DNA from: Pseudonocardia parietis | GTDB taxonomy: Bacteria > Actinomycetota > Actinomycetes > Mycobacteriales > Pseudonocardiaceae | Reading direction: 5' to 3' | Assembly (NCBI RefSeq): GCF_017876315.1 | Contig: NZ_JAGINU010000001.1 | Span: forward strand, 7,068,001 to 7,132,000 | Length of the DNA stretch: 64,000 nt | In this document: piece by piece, positions 32,997-42,480 of the stretch | Numbering within the stretch: position 1 is the stretch's first letter | How the letters are laid out: each line of letters begins with the position of its first letter | Notes under the pieces: model-generated | What the model was told of the DNA's origin: nothing | The model's input: the letters and a program-made list of their open reading frames with translations, nothing else | Databases searched by the model: none | Made by a program: the position numbers and the translations under genes

Positions 32997-33601
32997 GAGG
33001 TCTCCGGGACCGGCAGCGCACGGTCCACGAACGCCACGACCAGCTCGCGCATCCGCTCGACGTCACACCCCGACGAGTCGGTCAGCACCCGGATGGCCAG
33101 TCCGTCCGTGAGCGCGGTCAGCTGGTGGGCGAACTCGTCGGCGTCGACCTCCGCGGCGATCCCGCCGCGCTCGATGCCCTGTTCCACGTTTTTCGCGACC
33201 GCGCGGCGCCACCGGCTGTAGTACTGGTCGTGGATCTCGCGCAGGTCCGGATTGATCATGGCCTCGGCCCAGAACTGCACCCACACCGACCATTCCGCGC
33301 GCAGCTCCCCCGGGCGCGGCAGCTGCATGTCGATCAGCAGGAGAAGGCGCGCGCGTGGATCGTCGAGCTCCTTCAGGGGAGCGCTCTGTCGGGCGAAGGC
33401 GCGGTCCATCGCGTGGGTCAGGGCGGCACGGAGGACGTCGTCCTTTCCGGGGAAGTGGTAGTGCACCGTCCCCGTACTGGTGCCGACCAGCTCGGCGATG
33501 TCGGCGATCCGGACCGCGTGGTACCCGCGCTCCGCGATCAGCCGGGCGGCGGCATCGAGCAGCTGCCGGCGTCGGTCGTCGACGTTGACCTGGGTACTGA
33601 T
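32993..33601 (-). CDS. TetR family regulator lacking a canonical start codon
   Basis: The frame encodes a complete TetR HTH (RQLLDAAARLIAERGYHAV, IADIAELVGTSTGTVHYHF) and a C-terminal ligand domain. No ATG, GTG or TTG precedes the HTH in frame. The best position for a start is an ATC codon at 33601-33599, 4 bases after the upstream stop, where a relative would be expected to have ATG. Starting at the only downstream GTG (33466) would delete the DNA-binding domain. Either ATC is used, or the gene lost its start by one substitution. The likely operator is the palindrome at 35643-35670. Confidence 0.75.
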   Translation of the reverse strand: MSTQVNVDDRRRQLLDAAARLIAERGYHAVRIADIAELVGTSTGTVHYHFPGKDDVLRAALTHAMDRAFARQSAPLKELDDPRARLLLLIDMQLPRPGELRAEWSVWVQFWAEAMINPDLREIHDQYYSRWRRAVAKNVEQGIERGGIAAEVDADEFAHQLTALTDGLAIRVLTDSSGCDVERMRELVVAFVDRALPVPETS

Positions 33602-33605
33602 GGCC

Positions 33606-34385
33606 CTACCGTCCCTTCCAGACCGGCGACCGCTTCTCGGCGAACGCGCGTGCCCCCTCGGCCTGGTCCTCCGAGGCGTAGAGGGTGGCGACGGTGGGGA
33701 ACTCGGAGGTGGAGATGCGGCGCATGGCCTCGGCGAAGGAGAGCCGGCGGCTCTCGCGCTGCACCTCCTTGATCGCCGCGTACACCAGCGGCGGACCTTC
33801 CGCCAGGCGCTCCGCGACCCCCAGGGCGTGCTCGGCGACCGTCGCCGCCGGGAGCACCTCGTTGACCATGCCCCATCGGTGCGCCTCGGCCGCGTCCATC
33901 CAACGACCGGTGAACAGCAGGTCCATCGCGATGTGGTGCGGAAGGCGGTCGGGCAGGCGCAGGGTGGCCGCGTCGGCCAGCGTCCCGGCGTTGATCTCGG
34001 GGAGCGAGAAGGACGCCGTGTCGGCCGCGTAGATCAGATCGCACGAGAGTGCCAGCTCGAAACCACCGCCGACCGCCATGCCGTCCACCACCGCGATCAC
34101 CGGCTTGTTCAGCCCGGGCAGCTCCTGGATCCCGCCGAAGCCGCCGATGCCGTAGTCACCGTCGACGGCGTCACCGGATGCGGCGGCCTTGAGATCCCAT
34201 CCGGCACTGAAGAACCGGTCACCCGCCGTACGGACGACCGCGACCCGCAGGCCGGGGTCGTCGCGGAACGACGCGAACACCCGTCCCATCTCCCGCGAGG
34301 TGGCGAGGTCGATCGCGTTGGCCGGTGGGCGGTCCAGCGTGACCTCGAGGACCGTGCCGCTCTGCCGTGTGCGCACTGCGCTCAT
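33606..34385 (-). CDS. Enoyl-CoA hydratase/isomerase family protein (CaiD-like)
   Basis: The 259-aa crotonase-fold protein starts at ATG 34385 (GGGAGAG upstream). Oxyanion-hole segments are FFSAGWDLKA (~62-71) and VDGMAVGGGFELALSCDLI (~100-118). The acidic catalytic position is in FSLPEINAGTLADAATLRLP. The C-terminal EGARAFAEKRSPVWKGR is typical of hydratases such as CaiD and other short enoyl-CoA hydratases. It sits between acyl-CoA dehydrogenase and TetR in one operon. Confidence 0.9.
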   Translation of the reverse strand: MSAVRTRQSGTVLEVTLDRPPANAIDLATSREMGRVFASFRDDPGLRVAVVRTAGDRFFSAGWDLKAAASGDAVDGDYGIGGFGGIQELPGLNKPVIAVVDGMAVGGGFELALSCDLIYAADTASFSLPEINAGTLADAATLRLPDRLPHHIAMDLLFTGRWMDAAEAHRWGMVNEVLPAATVAEHALGVAERLAEGPPLVYAAIKEVQRESRRLSFAEAMRRISTSEFPTVATLYASEDQAEGARAFAEKRSPVWKGR

Positions 34386-34417
34386 TTCTCTCCCTGGTCG
34401 TCGACGGATGTGCCGGC

Positions 34418-35572
34418 TCAGCCGCCGTGGGCCCGCAGCATCGATCGCGACAGGATGTGCCGCTGGATCTCCGACGTGCCGTCCCAGATCCGCTCGACCC
34501 GCGCGTCGCGCCAGATCCGCTCCAGCACCATCTCGTCCATCAGGCCCATCCCGCCGTGGATCTGCAGGGCCTCGTCGGCGACCGACGCGAGCATCTCCGT
34601 CGCGGCGACCTTCGCCATGGCGATCGCCGGATCGGACAGCTGGTCCGCATCCACCAGCCACGCCGCGTACCACGTCAGCCAGGATGCGGACTCCAGCGAC
34701 GTCGCCATGTCGGCCAGCTTGAAACCGATTCCCTGGTTGCGCCCGATCGTCCGGCCGAACTGCCGGCGGGTCGCGGCGTGCTCGACCGCGAGATCGAGCG
34801 CACGCCGAGCCCGGCCCAGGCTCGTGGCGGCCACCTGCAGCCGCGTGCTGCCCAGCCAGCTGTTGGCCACGTCGAAGCCGCTCCCGACCTCGCCGAGCAC
34901 CGCCGAGCCGGGAACCCGGCAGTCCTCGAACGCCAGCGTGAAGTTGCCGTATCCGCGGTGCGAGACGCTGCGGTACCCCGGCAGCACGGTGAGCCCGGGA
35001 TTGTCGAAGTCGACCAGGAAGGCCGTGATCGCGGCTCGTCCGGGTTCCTGCTCACCGGTCGCCGCGAAGAGGATCACGTAGTCGGACGCGTCGGCGTGCG
35101 AGATGAAGTGCTTGGTACCCGAGATCACCCAGTCGTCGCCGTCGCGGACGGCGCGCGTACGCATCCCGCGCAGGTCCGAACCCGCGTCGGGCTCGGTCAT
35201 CGCCAGACACTCGGTACGCTCGCCGGCCACGGTCGGCAGCAGGTACGAGTCCCGCTGGTCGCCCTCGCAGGCCAGCAGGATCCGGGACGGCCGGGCCACC
35301 GAGGACATCTGCAACACGTACCCGGTGTGCCCGAGCTCGCGCTCCATCAACATCCAGGTCAGCGTGTCGAGCCCGCCACCACCGACGTCCTCGGGCATGT
35401 TCGCGGCGTAGAGACCCGAACGGATCGCCGTCCCGCGCAGCGTCCGGGCGAGCTCCGGGTCGAGCCGACCGGAGCGTTCCACCTCGTCCTCGTGCGGCAC
35501 GAGTTCGCGTTCCACGAAGGCCCGGGTCGTGTCGACCACGCCCCGCTGCTCGTCCGTCAGTGCAAAATCCAT
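34418..35572 (-). CDS. Acyl-CoA dehydrogenase
   Basis: The 384-aa flavoprotein has the family order: N-terminal helical domain, then CLAMTEPDAGSDLRGM and ISGTKHFISHA (FAD/substrate beta domain), then a C-terminal helical domain with RRQFGRTIGRNQGI and DEALQIHGGMGLMDEM and the RIWDGTSEIQRHILSR tail. The catalytic base position is not certain from inspection. It is the first gene of the operon, 71 bp downstream of the palindromic operator, and probably oxidises the CoA ester made by the synthetase at the operon's end. Confidence 0.92.
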   Translation of the reverse strand: MDFALTDEQRGVVDTTRAFVERELVPHEDEVERSGRLDPELARTLRGTAIRSGLYAANMPEDVGGGGLDTLTWMLMERELGHTGYVLQMSSVARPSRILLACEGDQRDSYLLPTVAGERTECLAMTEPDAGSDLRGMRTRAVRDGDDWVISGTKHFISHADASDYVILFAATGEQEPGRAAITAFLVDFDNPGLTVLPGYRSVSHRGYGNFTLAFEDCRVPGSAVLGEVGSGFDVANSWLGSTRLQVAATSLGRARRALDLAVEHAATRRQFGRTIGRNQGIGFKLADMATSLESASWLTWYAAWLVDADQLSDPAIAMAKVAATEMLASVADEALQIHGGMGLMDEMVLERIWRDARVERIWDGTSEIQRHILSRSMLRAHGG

Positions 35573-35642
35573 CGTTTCTCCCCTGGGACGTGGGTCGGAC
35601 GCAACCGCGGGCCGGCATCCGGCACACCTGCGGGCGACCGGA

Positions 35643-35670
35643 GCATCTGACTGACGCGTCAGTCAGATGC
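35643..35670. promoter_or_regulatory. 28-bp perfect palindrome, probable TetR operator
   Basis: The half-site GCATCTGACTGACG is followed directly by its exact reverse complement. TGAC...GTCA palindromes of this size are typical operators of TetR repressors of acyl-CoA genes. A minus-strand -35 TTGACA lies at 35700-35695, so the palindrome would cover the -10/start region of the acyl-CoA dehydrogenase operon. The TetR in that operon is the natural ligand. Confidence 0.75.
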
Positions 35671-35754
35671 AGACTGCCCATCGGTCACGCGCGCTGTCAA
35701 GCTGGTGCGCCACCTCAAGACGCACCTGCCGAGGGCACATCCGTTGGCGCAGCT

Positions 35755-35814
35755 TGGCGCCACATGACGCCACTGAGTTGACAATGGCGCCACAAGGCGC
35801 CATATTTGGCGCCA
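35755..35814 (+). promoter_or_regulatory. Leaderless promoter with repeated TGGCGCCA operators
   Basis: -35 TTGACA (35778-35783) and -10 CATATT (35801-35806) are 17 bp apart, putting the transcript start at or next to the ATG at 35814. TGGCGCCA occurs at 35755-35762, 35785-35792 and 35807-35814, with a one-mismatch copy in the spacer (35795-35802). The last copy ends on the A of the start codon. The gene encodes a ribbon-helix-helix protein that may bind these repeats. Confidence 0.7.
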
Positions 35815-36299
35815 TGGAGTTGGACGGATACGTCGATCGGCTGCGATCACAGTTCGCGGCGATCAGTGACGTGGCAGGCGAGGACGTCCGCGATGTGGCC
35901 GAGCGGCTGGTGACGCCGTTGGAGTCGACGGTGCGGCTGGTCCTGCTCGAGGCGCTGGCGGCCGCGGCCGACGAGATCACCCTCGACCTGGCACCGGGCT
36001 CGGTGCACGTGCGCCTGCACGGTTCCGACCCCGAGTTCGTCGTCGCCACGGCACCGGCCGTGTCGACGCCGGAGCCACCGGCGACGCCGGCCACGACCCC
36101 GCCGCCCGATCCCGACGGCCCCGTCGCACGCATCAACTTCCGGCCGCCGGAGCACCTCAAGTCCCGCATCGAGGAGGCCGCGGGCCGGGACGGCCTCAGC
36201 GTCAACACCTGGCTCTCCCGCACGGTCGCGGCCGCCCTCGACCAACCCGCGCCGGGCCGGCCGGCGAACGAACGCAGCCGCGGCGGCTGGTTCGGCTAG
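35814..36299 (+). CDS. Ribbon-helix-helix (HicB/Arc-like) DNA-binding protein
   Basis: In this 161-aa protein, residues ~1-85 are an acidic helical domain without recognised family. A Pro/Ala-rich linker (~88-105) leads to a C-terminal RHH domain: VARINFRPPEHLKSRIEEAA then GRDGLSVNTWLSRTVAAAL. The strand VARINF and helix pair are typical of Arc/MetJ-type repressors, and such proteins are often annotated as HicB antitoxins, but no HicA toxin is adjacent. It is most likely an autorepressor of the following DUF4097-DrrAB genes. The start ATG has no ribosome site, consistent with a leaderless mRNA. Confidence 0.82.
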   Translation: MELDGYVDRLRSQFAAISDVAGEDVRDVAERLVTPLESTVRLVLLEALAAAADEITLDLAPGSVHVRLHGSDPEFVVATAPAVSTPEPPATPATTPPPDPDGPVARINFRPPEHLKSRIEEAAGRDGLSVNTWLSRTVAAALDQPAPGRPANERSRGGWFG

Positions 36300-36360
36300 C
36301 CCCTCCCCCACCGATCCACCCACTCACGGCATCGCCTCGATGCCGAGGAGGCGATGCCCC

Positions 36361-37200
36361 GTGCCCACTTTCGACACTCCCGAACCGATCACCGCGACCG
36401 TCGACCTGCCGATCGGCGAGATCCGCGTCGTCGCGTCCGCCCGCTCCGACACGACCGTCGACGTGCGCAGCGCCGCGAGCGACCGAGCGCAGGCCGAGGC
36501 GGTCCGCGTCGAGCTCGTCGGTCGCGAGCTGCGTGTCACGGGCCCTCCGCTCGGGCTCCGGCAACTGCTCCCGAAGACTCCGGGACGCACGCTGGAGATC
36601 GAGATCGCGCTACCGGCAGGCTCGGCGCTGTCCGCGCAGACCGGATACGGCGGGGTCCAGGCCGAGGGTCGGCTCGACTCCTGCGACATCCGGACCCGCT
36701 ACGGCGACGTCCGGATCGAGGACGCGACGTCGGCCGAAATCGCTACCAGCTTCGGCCAGGTGCGCGTGACCGGCGACATCGACGGGGATGCGGACCTCGC
36801 TGCCGACCACGGTGGCGTACGCGTGCGCCGGGTCGGTGGCACGGCGGTCCTGCGCAGCAAGCACGGCGGCATCCGCGCCGACCGGCTCGCCGGCGAGGCC
36901 CGGCTGACCGGCACCCACGGCGACATCGAGGTCGACGTCGCCGACGCGGACGTGCGGGTCCGCACCGCCCACGGCGGTGTCCGCCTCGGCCGGGTCGCAC
37001 GCGGCGAGATCTTCCTGACCAGCACCCACGGGCGGCTGGAGATCGGGATCGCCCCCACGAGCGCAGCCTGGCTCGACCTCGACACCGGCGGACGCGTCAG
37101 CAACGACCTGACCGCACAGGACGATCCCGCAGGCTTCGCCGAGACCGTGTCCGTCCACGCACGCTCCCGTGAGGGCGCCATCGTGATCCGCCGAGCCTGA
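36361..37200 (+). CDS. DUF4097 family beta-strand repeat protein
   Basis: The 279-aa protein starts at GTG 36361 with GAGGAG 10 bases upstream. It is built from repeated short beta units, for example GYGGVQAEGRLDSCDIRTRY, HGGVRVRRVGGTAVLRSKHG, HGDIEVDVADADVRVRTAHG and HGRLEIGI, giving a predicted right-handed beta-helix. There is no signal peptide. DUF4097 proteins are frequent beside RHH regulators and DrrAB exporters in actinobacteria, but their role is unknown. Separated by 61 bp from the RHH gene and 100 bp from the ATPase. Confidence 0.85.
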   Translation: MPTFDTPEPITATVDLPIGEIRVVASARSDTTVDVRSAASDRAQAEAVRVELVGRELRVTGPPLGLRQLLPKTPGRTLEIEIALPAGSALSAQTGYGGVQAEGRLDSCDIRTRYGDVRIEDATSAEIATSFGQVRVTGDIDGDADLAADHGGVRVRRVGGTAVLRSKHGGIRADRLAGEARLTGTHGDIEVDVADADVRVRTAHGGVRLGRVARGEIFLTSTHGRLEIGIAPTSAAWLDLDTGGRVSNDLTAQDDPAGFAETVSVHARSREGAIVIRRA

Positions 37201-37300
37201 CCCGACCGTCCCAGCAGCCGCCGGACCCGCTCGTCCCGTCCGTCGGCCGTCCCGTCCTGCCCGCAGCACTGCGCACAGCCCTTCATCGAGAGGATCCGAC

Positions 37301-38268
<968 letters not shown>

Positions 38269-38272
<4 letters not shown>

Positions 38273-39105
38273 CCACGTCCACCGCGCTCGCCCCCTCGCG
38301 CGACCGTCGCTCGTCCCCGGTCGCGGACTCGCTGACGATGCTGCGCCGGCGCCTCGTCCACATGCGCCGCTACCCGTCGCTGACGCTGATGCTGATCGGC
38401 CAGCCGATCGTGTTCCTGCTGCTGTTCGTCTACGTGTTCGGCGGCACCATGGGCGCGGGCCTCGCCGGCCCCGGCGCCGGGCGCGCGGAGTACCTCGCCT
38501 ACATCACCCCGGCCATCCTGCTCATGACCGTGGCCAGCGTCGCGCTGGCCACAGCCCTCGGGGTCGCCACCGACATGACCGAGGGCATCGTCGCCCGCTT
38601 CCGCACGATGGCCATCGCCCGGGTCAGCGTGCTGACCGGACACGTCGTCGGCGCGTTCGTCCAGACCGCGATCGCGCTCGTCGTGGTGCTGGCCGTCGCG
38701 CTGCTGCTCGGCTTCCGCACCGTCGCCGGACCGGTCGCCTGGCTCGGCGTGTTCGGTGTGCTTGCTCTGCTCACCATCGCGCTGACCTGGTTCACCGTGG
38801 CACTCGGGCTGGCCGCGGACTCCGTCGAGACGGCGAGCAACACCCCGATGTTCCTGATCCTGCTGCCGTTCCTCGGCAGTGGTTTCGTACCGACGGAGTC
38901 CATGCCGACGGGCCTGCGCTGGTTCGCCGACTACCAGCCCTTCACGCCGGTCATCGACACCCTGCGCGGCCTGCTGTCGATCGGCCCCGCCGCCACCACC
39001 GGTCTCGCCGGCAGCGCCGCGCTCACCGTCGGGTGGTGCGTGCTGATCACCGGTGCGAGCTACCTGTGGGCCAAGCGCCTCTACAACGCCCGCGCAGACC
39101 GCTGA
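38269..39105 (+). CDS. ABC-2 type exporter permease, DrrB family
   Basis: The 278-aa protein has six predicted TM segments, beginning with MLIGQPIVFLLLFVYVFGG. EYLAYITPAILLMTVA and EGIVARFRTMAIAR (the conserved cytoplasmic loop of ABC-2 permeases) follow, then FLGSGFVPTESMPTGLRWFADYQPFTPV near the C-terminus. It pairs with the preceding ATPase. It ends the RHH-DUF4097-ABC module; a strong hairpin follows 65 bp later. Confidence 0.92.
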
Positions 39106-39170
39106 GCGCCGATCCGCCCCTCGGCCGAGGCGGGTGGCGTTGATACGAACGCCGGAGATCACCGGTTGTG

Positions 39171-39203
39171 GAGTGCCACGTACGTCTCGCGTACGCGGCA
39201 CTC
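39171..39203 (+). terminator. Hairpin terminator after the DrrAB module
   Basis: GAGTGCCACGTACG pairs with CGTACGCGGCACTC through 13 of 14 positions around a 5-nt loop (TCTCG). It lies between the permease stop and the nagB remnant. Confidence 0.75.
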
Positions 39204-39274
39204 CTGAAACGACGATCATCGACCGATGCCCGGGTAGCCGTGCGGTTCCCGAACGCCGTAGGAAGAGCGCCGGG

Positions 39275-39420
39275 CTACTGCACCAACGCCTTGCCCGCCT
39301 GCACCTCACGCAGGTAGTCGCCGAGGCTGAGCCGGGCGGCGGCGTCGGCGGCGTCGACCAGCACCGTGACGTTCGGGTGCATCTGCAGGACGGGCGCCGG
39401 CCAGAGCGCGGAGACCGGCC
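39275..39420 (-). pseudogene. nagB: Glucosamine-6-phosphate deaminase (nagB), C-terminal remnant
   Basis: The minus-strand frame reads PVSALWPAPVLQMHPNVTVL, then DAADAAARLSLGDYLREV and a stop at 39275. This matches the last ~45 residues of NagB (PxSxLQxHPxVTVxxDExAA). Everything N-terminal is missing, including the catalytic Asp-Glu-His region. The break at ~39420 coincides with the broken start of nanE on the opposite strand. Confidence 0.7.
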
Positions 39421-39963
39421 CTGCGGATCCAGGGGCCCGAGGACATCGCGGCCGTCGTCGCGGTGGTCGACGTGCCCGTCGTCGGGCTCTGGAAGGACGG
39501 CGACGACGAGGTCGTCATCACCCCGACGCTCGAGCACGCGCTGGCGGTCGCCGCGGCCGGTGCGCACGTGGTGGCCCTGGACGGCACGCGCAGACCCCGC
39601 CCGGACGGGCTCGATCTCGCCGCGACCGTCGCCGGGCTGCGGGCGGTCACCGACGTCGCGATCATGGCGGACTGCGGTTCGGTGGCGGACGCGGTCGCCG
39701 CCGAGGCGGCCGGGGTGGACCTGCTCGGCACCACGCTGGGCGGCTACACCGGTGAACGCCCCCGCACCGCGGGCCCGGACTACGAGCTGCTGGAGCAGGT
39801 CATCCGCAGCTGCCGGCTCCCCGTCGTCGTGGAGGGTCGCGTGCACACCCCGGAGCAGGCCGCGCGGGCGATCGCCCTGGGTGCGCACAGCGTGTGCGTC
39901 GGCACGGCCATCACCCACCCGGCCACGATCACCGGCTGGTTCGCCGAGGCCGTCGCCGGCTGA
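39421..39963 (+). pseudogene. nanE: N-acetylmannosamine-6-phosphate 2-epimerase (nanE), N-terminally truncated
   Basis: The frame reads LRIQGPEDIAAVVAVVDVPV, VGLWKDGDDEVVITPTLEHA, ADCGSVADAVAAEAAGVDLL, GTTLGGYT and LPVVVEGRVHTPEQAARAIA. This is a NanE TIM barrel from strand 2 onward, including the catalytic Lys-Asp-containing WKDG region and the Glu in VVEGR. The first ~45 residues, with SCQAxxGSPL, are missing and no natural start exists; GTG 39463 could yield a 166-aa stub. Confidence 0.8.
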
Positions 39964-39982
39964 GCTGCGGTGGCCCGGCGGG

Positions 39983-41338
39983 CTACCGCCGGGCCACCAG
40001 CACCCAGTCCTCGTCCGTGGGCGGCTCGTACTGCTCGCCGGCCTGCGCGTCGCGGAACTCTCCGGTGCGCGGGTCGAACCACTGGATCCGGGTCATCCCG
40101 TCGGTCGCGGCGGGATCGAGCGAGAACCCGCCCCCGGACGGGGTGTAGACGAGCACGTACGACCCGTCCGACGCCCGGTTGGCCACGATCCGGTCCGCGC
40201 CCGACCCGGTCTCCGACGTGATCACCGACTGGTCCGGCTCACCGAGCCGGAACGGCAACGACGTCATCAGGTCCCGCAGGTGCACCATCTGCTTGCCGGC
40301 CGGCAGGTCCAGGGCGTCGGTCCAGCTGCCGCGGGCACCCAGCTCGCCGCTGCCGCCCTCGTTGAACTGCCACACGGCATGGGCACCGTAGGTGTGCCCG
40401 GCGGCGCCGCCGAGCACGGCCCAGTACGCGTCGCGGCGGACGTCCTGCGCGGTGGAGAAGCCCTTCTCCGGCTTCCAGCAGTACGGGTGGTCCTCGTAGA
40501 TGGGCTCGCCGTCGAGGAACGGCTTCGTCGGACTCGCCCGGTAGGTGGTCTCGATGAGCTTCTGCCGGACCTCGTAGCGCAGGCAGTGACCGCCCTGGAT
40601 CATGTGGAAGTCCAGCCACCGGGCCCCGGAGAACCACTGGGCCGACGACTGGTCGCCCTGCGGGTGGTAGGTCGTGAGCTGGGTGGCCCCGCCGGCGTCC
40701 AGTCCCTCGGCGAGGTTGCCCCACAGGGTCTCCTCGCCGTCGGCCGGGTGGTCGCCGCCGAGGGTCCAGGTGACGTTGCTCTTGTCGCCGTACCGCTCGC
40801 CGAGGAAGCGGCCGTACTCCGCGGCGTTGCTCTCCCGGATCACCGAGCCGGTCTGGTCGTCGCCCCAGACCGGGTGGATGGCCAGGTACATGCCGCGCTG
40901 CGCGGCGGCGTCGATCACGAACTCGAGGTTGTCCCAGAAGTCGCCGTGCCGGTCGACGCTGCGGACGTCGCCGGTGATCGGACGGTCGGCCCCGGCCTGG
41001 GGGAAGATCGCCACCGTCTGGATCACGTTGTAGCCCTGCTCCTTGCGGGCGTCGAGGTACCGGACCGACTCCTCCCGGTCCAGCTTGCCCAGCAGTGCCC
41101 ACGCGGTGTCGCCCAGCCAGAAGAACGGCTTCCCGCCCGCGGTGAAGTAGCGCCCGTCGACCTCGAGGCGCGGCGGGCCGGGGGCGGCCGGCGGAGCGGG
41201 CTCCGGCTCGACGGGGCCGGGCGGCTGCTGCGGCGAGCCCGCCCCGGTCACGCACGCCGCGGCGAGCACGCCGAGCGACGTCGCGACGCCCAGCAGGCGC
41301 AGCATCCGCCTCGTGCGACCCGGCGTCAGGCGTGTCAT
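39983..41338 (-). CDS. DUF4038 glycoside hydrolase-like lipoprotein (apiosidase-like)
   Basis: The 451-aa protein has a signal peptide with lipobox LAAAC (Cys at ~29) and a Pro-rich spacer, so it is probably anchored outside the membrane. The DUF4038 TIM-barrel domain spans ~65-360: FFWLGDTAWALLGKLDREES, RKEQGYNVIQTVAIFPQAGA, HPVWGDDQTGSV and EPIYEDHPYCW. A C-terminal putative collagen-binding-like domain (~375-450; IQWFDPRTGEFRD) follows. Related enzymes (GH140) cleave apiose or other pectic sugars; substrate here unknown. It converges with the nanE remnant. Confidence 0.85.
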   Translation of the reverse strand: MTRLTPGRTRRMLRLLGVATSLGVLAAACVTGAGSPQQPPGPVEPEPAPPAAPGPPRLEVDGRYFTAGGKPFFWLGDTAWALLGKLDREESVRYLDARKEQGYNVIQTVAIFPQAGADRPITGDVRSVDRHGDFWDNLEFVIDAAAQRGMYLAIHPVWGDDQTGSVIRESNAAEYGRFLGERYGDKSNVTWTLGGDHPADGEETLWGNLAEGLDAGGATQLTTYHPQGDQSSAQWFSGARWLDFHMIQGGHCLRYEVRQKLIETTYRASPTKPFLDGEPIYEDHPYCWKPEKGFSTAQDVRRDAYWAVLGGAAGHTYGAHAVWQFNEGGSGELGARGSWTDALDLPAGKQMVHLRDLMTSLPFRLGEPDQSVITSETGSGADRIVANRASDGSYVLVYTPSGGGFSLDPAATDGMTRIQWFDPRTGEFRDAQAGEQYEPPTDEDWVLVARR

Positions 41339-41506
41339 GTCATCTCCGTGGGCTCCGGTTCATGATCGACGCGAACCTACCCGCCGCCGGGCCGGCGTGT
41401 GCCGGTTCGTCCGGTTCCGTTCGTGTGGTCTTGCCGTGCAACGGTCAGGCCGTAGGCTTTCCGACGTGCGCATCACGGAGACGGGCCTGCGACTGGCGGT
41501 ACAGCG

Positions 41507-42463
41507 GTGAGCGGCGGGTTGTTCGCGTTGCTCGACGACGTCGCGGCGCTCGTGAAGCTGACCACGTCCTCCCTCGACGACGTCGTCGGCGCGGCCGGGC
41601 GGGCCGGCGCGAAGGCGGCCGGGGTGGTCGTCGACGACGCGGCCGTCACACCGCGCTACGTGCACGGACTCAAGCCGGAACGCGAGCTGTCGATCATCTG
41701 GCGGATCGCCAAGGGCTCGCTGCGCAACAAGATGCTGATCATCCTCCCGGCCGCGCTGCTGCTGAGCCAGTTCGCCCCGTGGCTGCTGACGCCGATCCTC
41801 ATGCTCGGCGGCGTCTACCTCTGCTACGAGGGCGCGGAGAAGGTCTGGGAGAAGCTCGCCGGGCACGAGCCCGCACCGGAGGCCCAGGACGCGGAGGTCG
41901 CCGTCGACCCCGTCGCACACGAGAAGAAGGTCGTCTCGGGCGCCGTCCGGACCGACTTCATCCTCTCCGCCGAGATCATGGTCATCGCGCTGAACGAGGT
42001 CGCGTCGGAGGGCTTCGTCTCCCGGGCGATCATCCTGGCGGTGGTCGCCGTCGCGATCACGGTGCTGGTCTACGGCGTGGTCGCCCTGATCGTGAAGATG
42101 GACGACATGGGGCTCGCCCTGGCCGCGCGCGGTTCGGGTGCGCTGAGCACGTTCGGGCGCGGGCTCGTCCGGGCCATGCCGATCGTGCTGTCGGTGCTCT
42201 CGGTCGTCGGGATCGCGGCGATGCTCTGGGTCGGCGGGCACATCCTGCTGATCGGCGTCGACGAGCTCGGCTTCCATCCGCCGTACGCGTTCGTGCACCA
42301 CCTCGAGGTGCTCGTGCACGACGCCACCGGCGCGCTCGGCGGTTTCCTCGGCTGGCTCACCAACACGGTGGGCTCGGCGATCCTCGGCATCGTCATCGGC
42401 GCGCTCGTCGTGGCCGTGCTCCACCTGATCCCGAAGCGACGCAAGGGCGCGGCGCACGCCTGA
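41507..42463 (+). CDS. DUF808 (YedI) family inner membrane protein
   Basis: The 318-aa protein starts at GTG 41507. GLFALLDDVAALVKLTTSSL, YVHGLKPERELSIIWRIAKG, LMLGGVYLCYEGAEKVWEKL and SAEIMVIALNEV are the conserved DUF808 blocks. Four or five membrane segments follow, including the C-terminal ILGIVIGALVVAVLHLIP. Function unknown. It may form a unit with the next gene, 17 bp downstream. Confidence 0.9.
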   Translation: MSGGLFALLDDVAALVKLTTSSLDDVVGAAGRAGAKAAGVVVDDAAVTPRYVHGLKPERELSIIWRIAKGSLRNKMLIILPAALLLSQFAPWLLTPILMLGGVYLCYEGAEKVWEKLAGHEPAPEAQDAEVAVDPVAHEKKVVSGAVRTDFILSAEIMVIALNEVASEGFVSRAIILAVVAVAITVLVYGVVALIVKMDDMGLALAARGSGALSTFGRGLVRAMPIVLSVLSVVGIAAMLWVGGHILLIGVDELGFHPPYAFVHHLEVLVHDATGALGGFLGWLTNTVGSAILGIVIGALVVAVLHLIPKRRKGAAHA

Positions 42464-42480
42464 TCGGGGACGATCACGGC

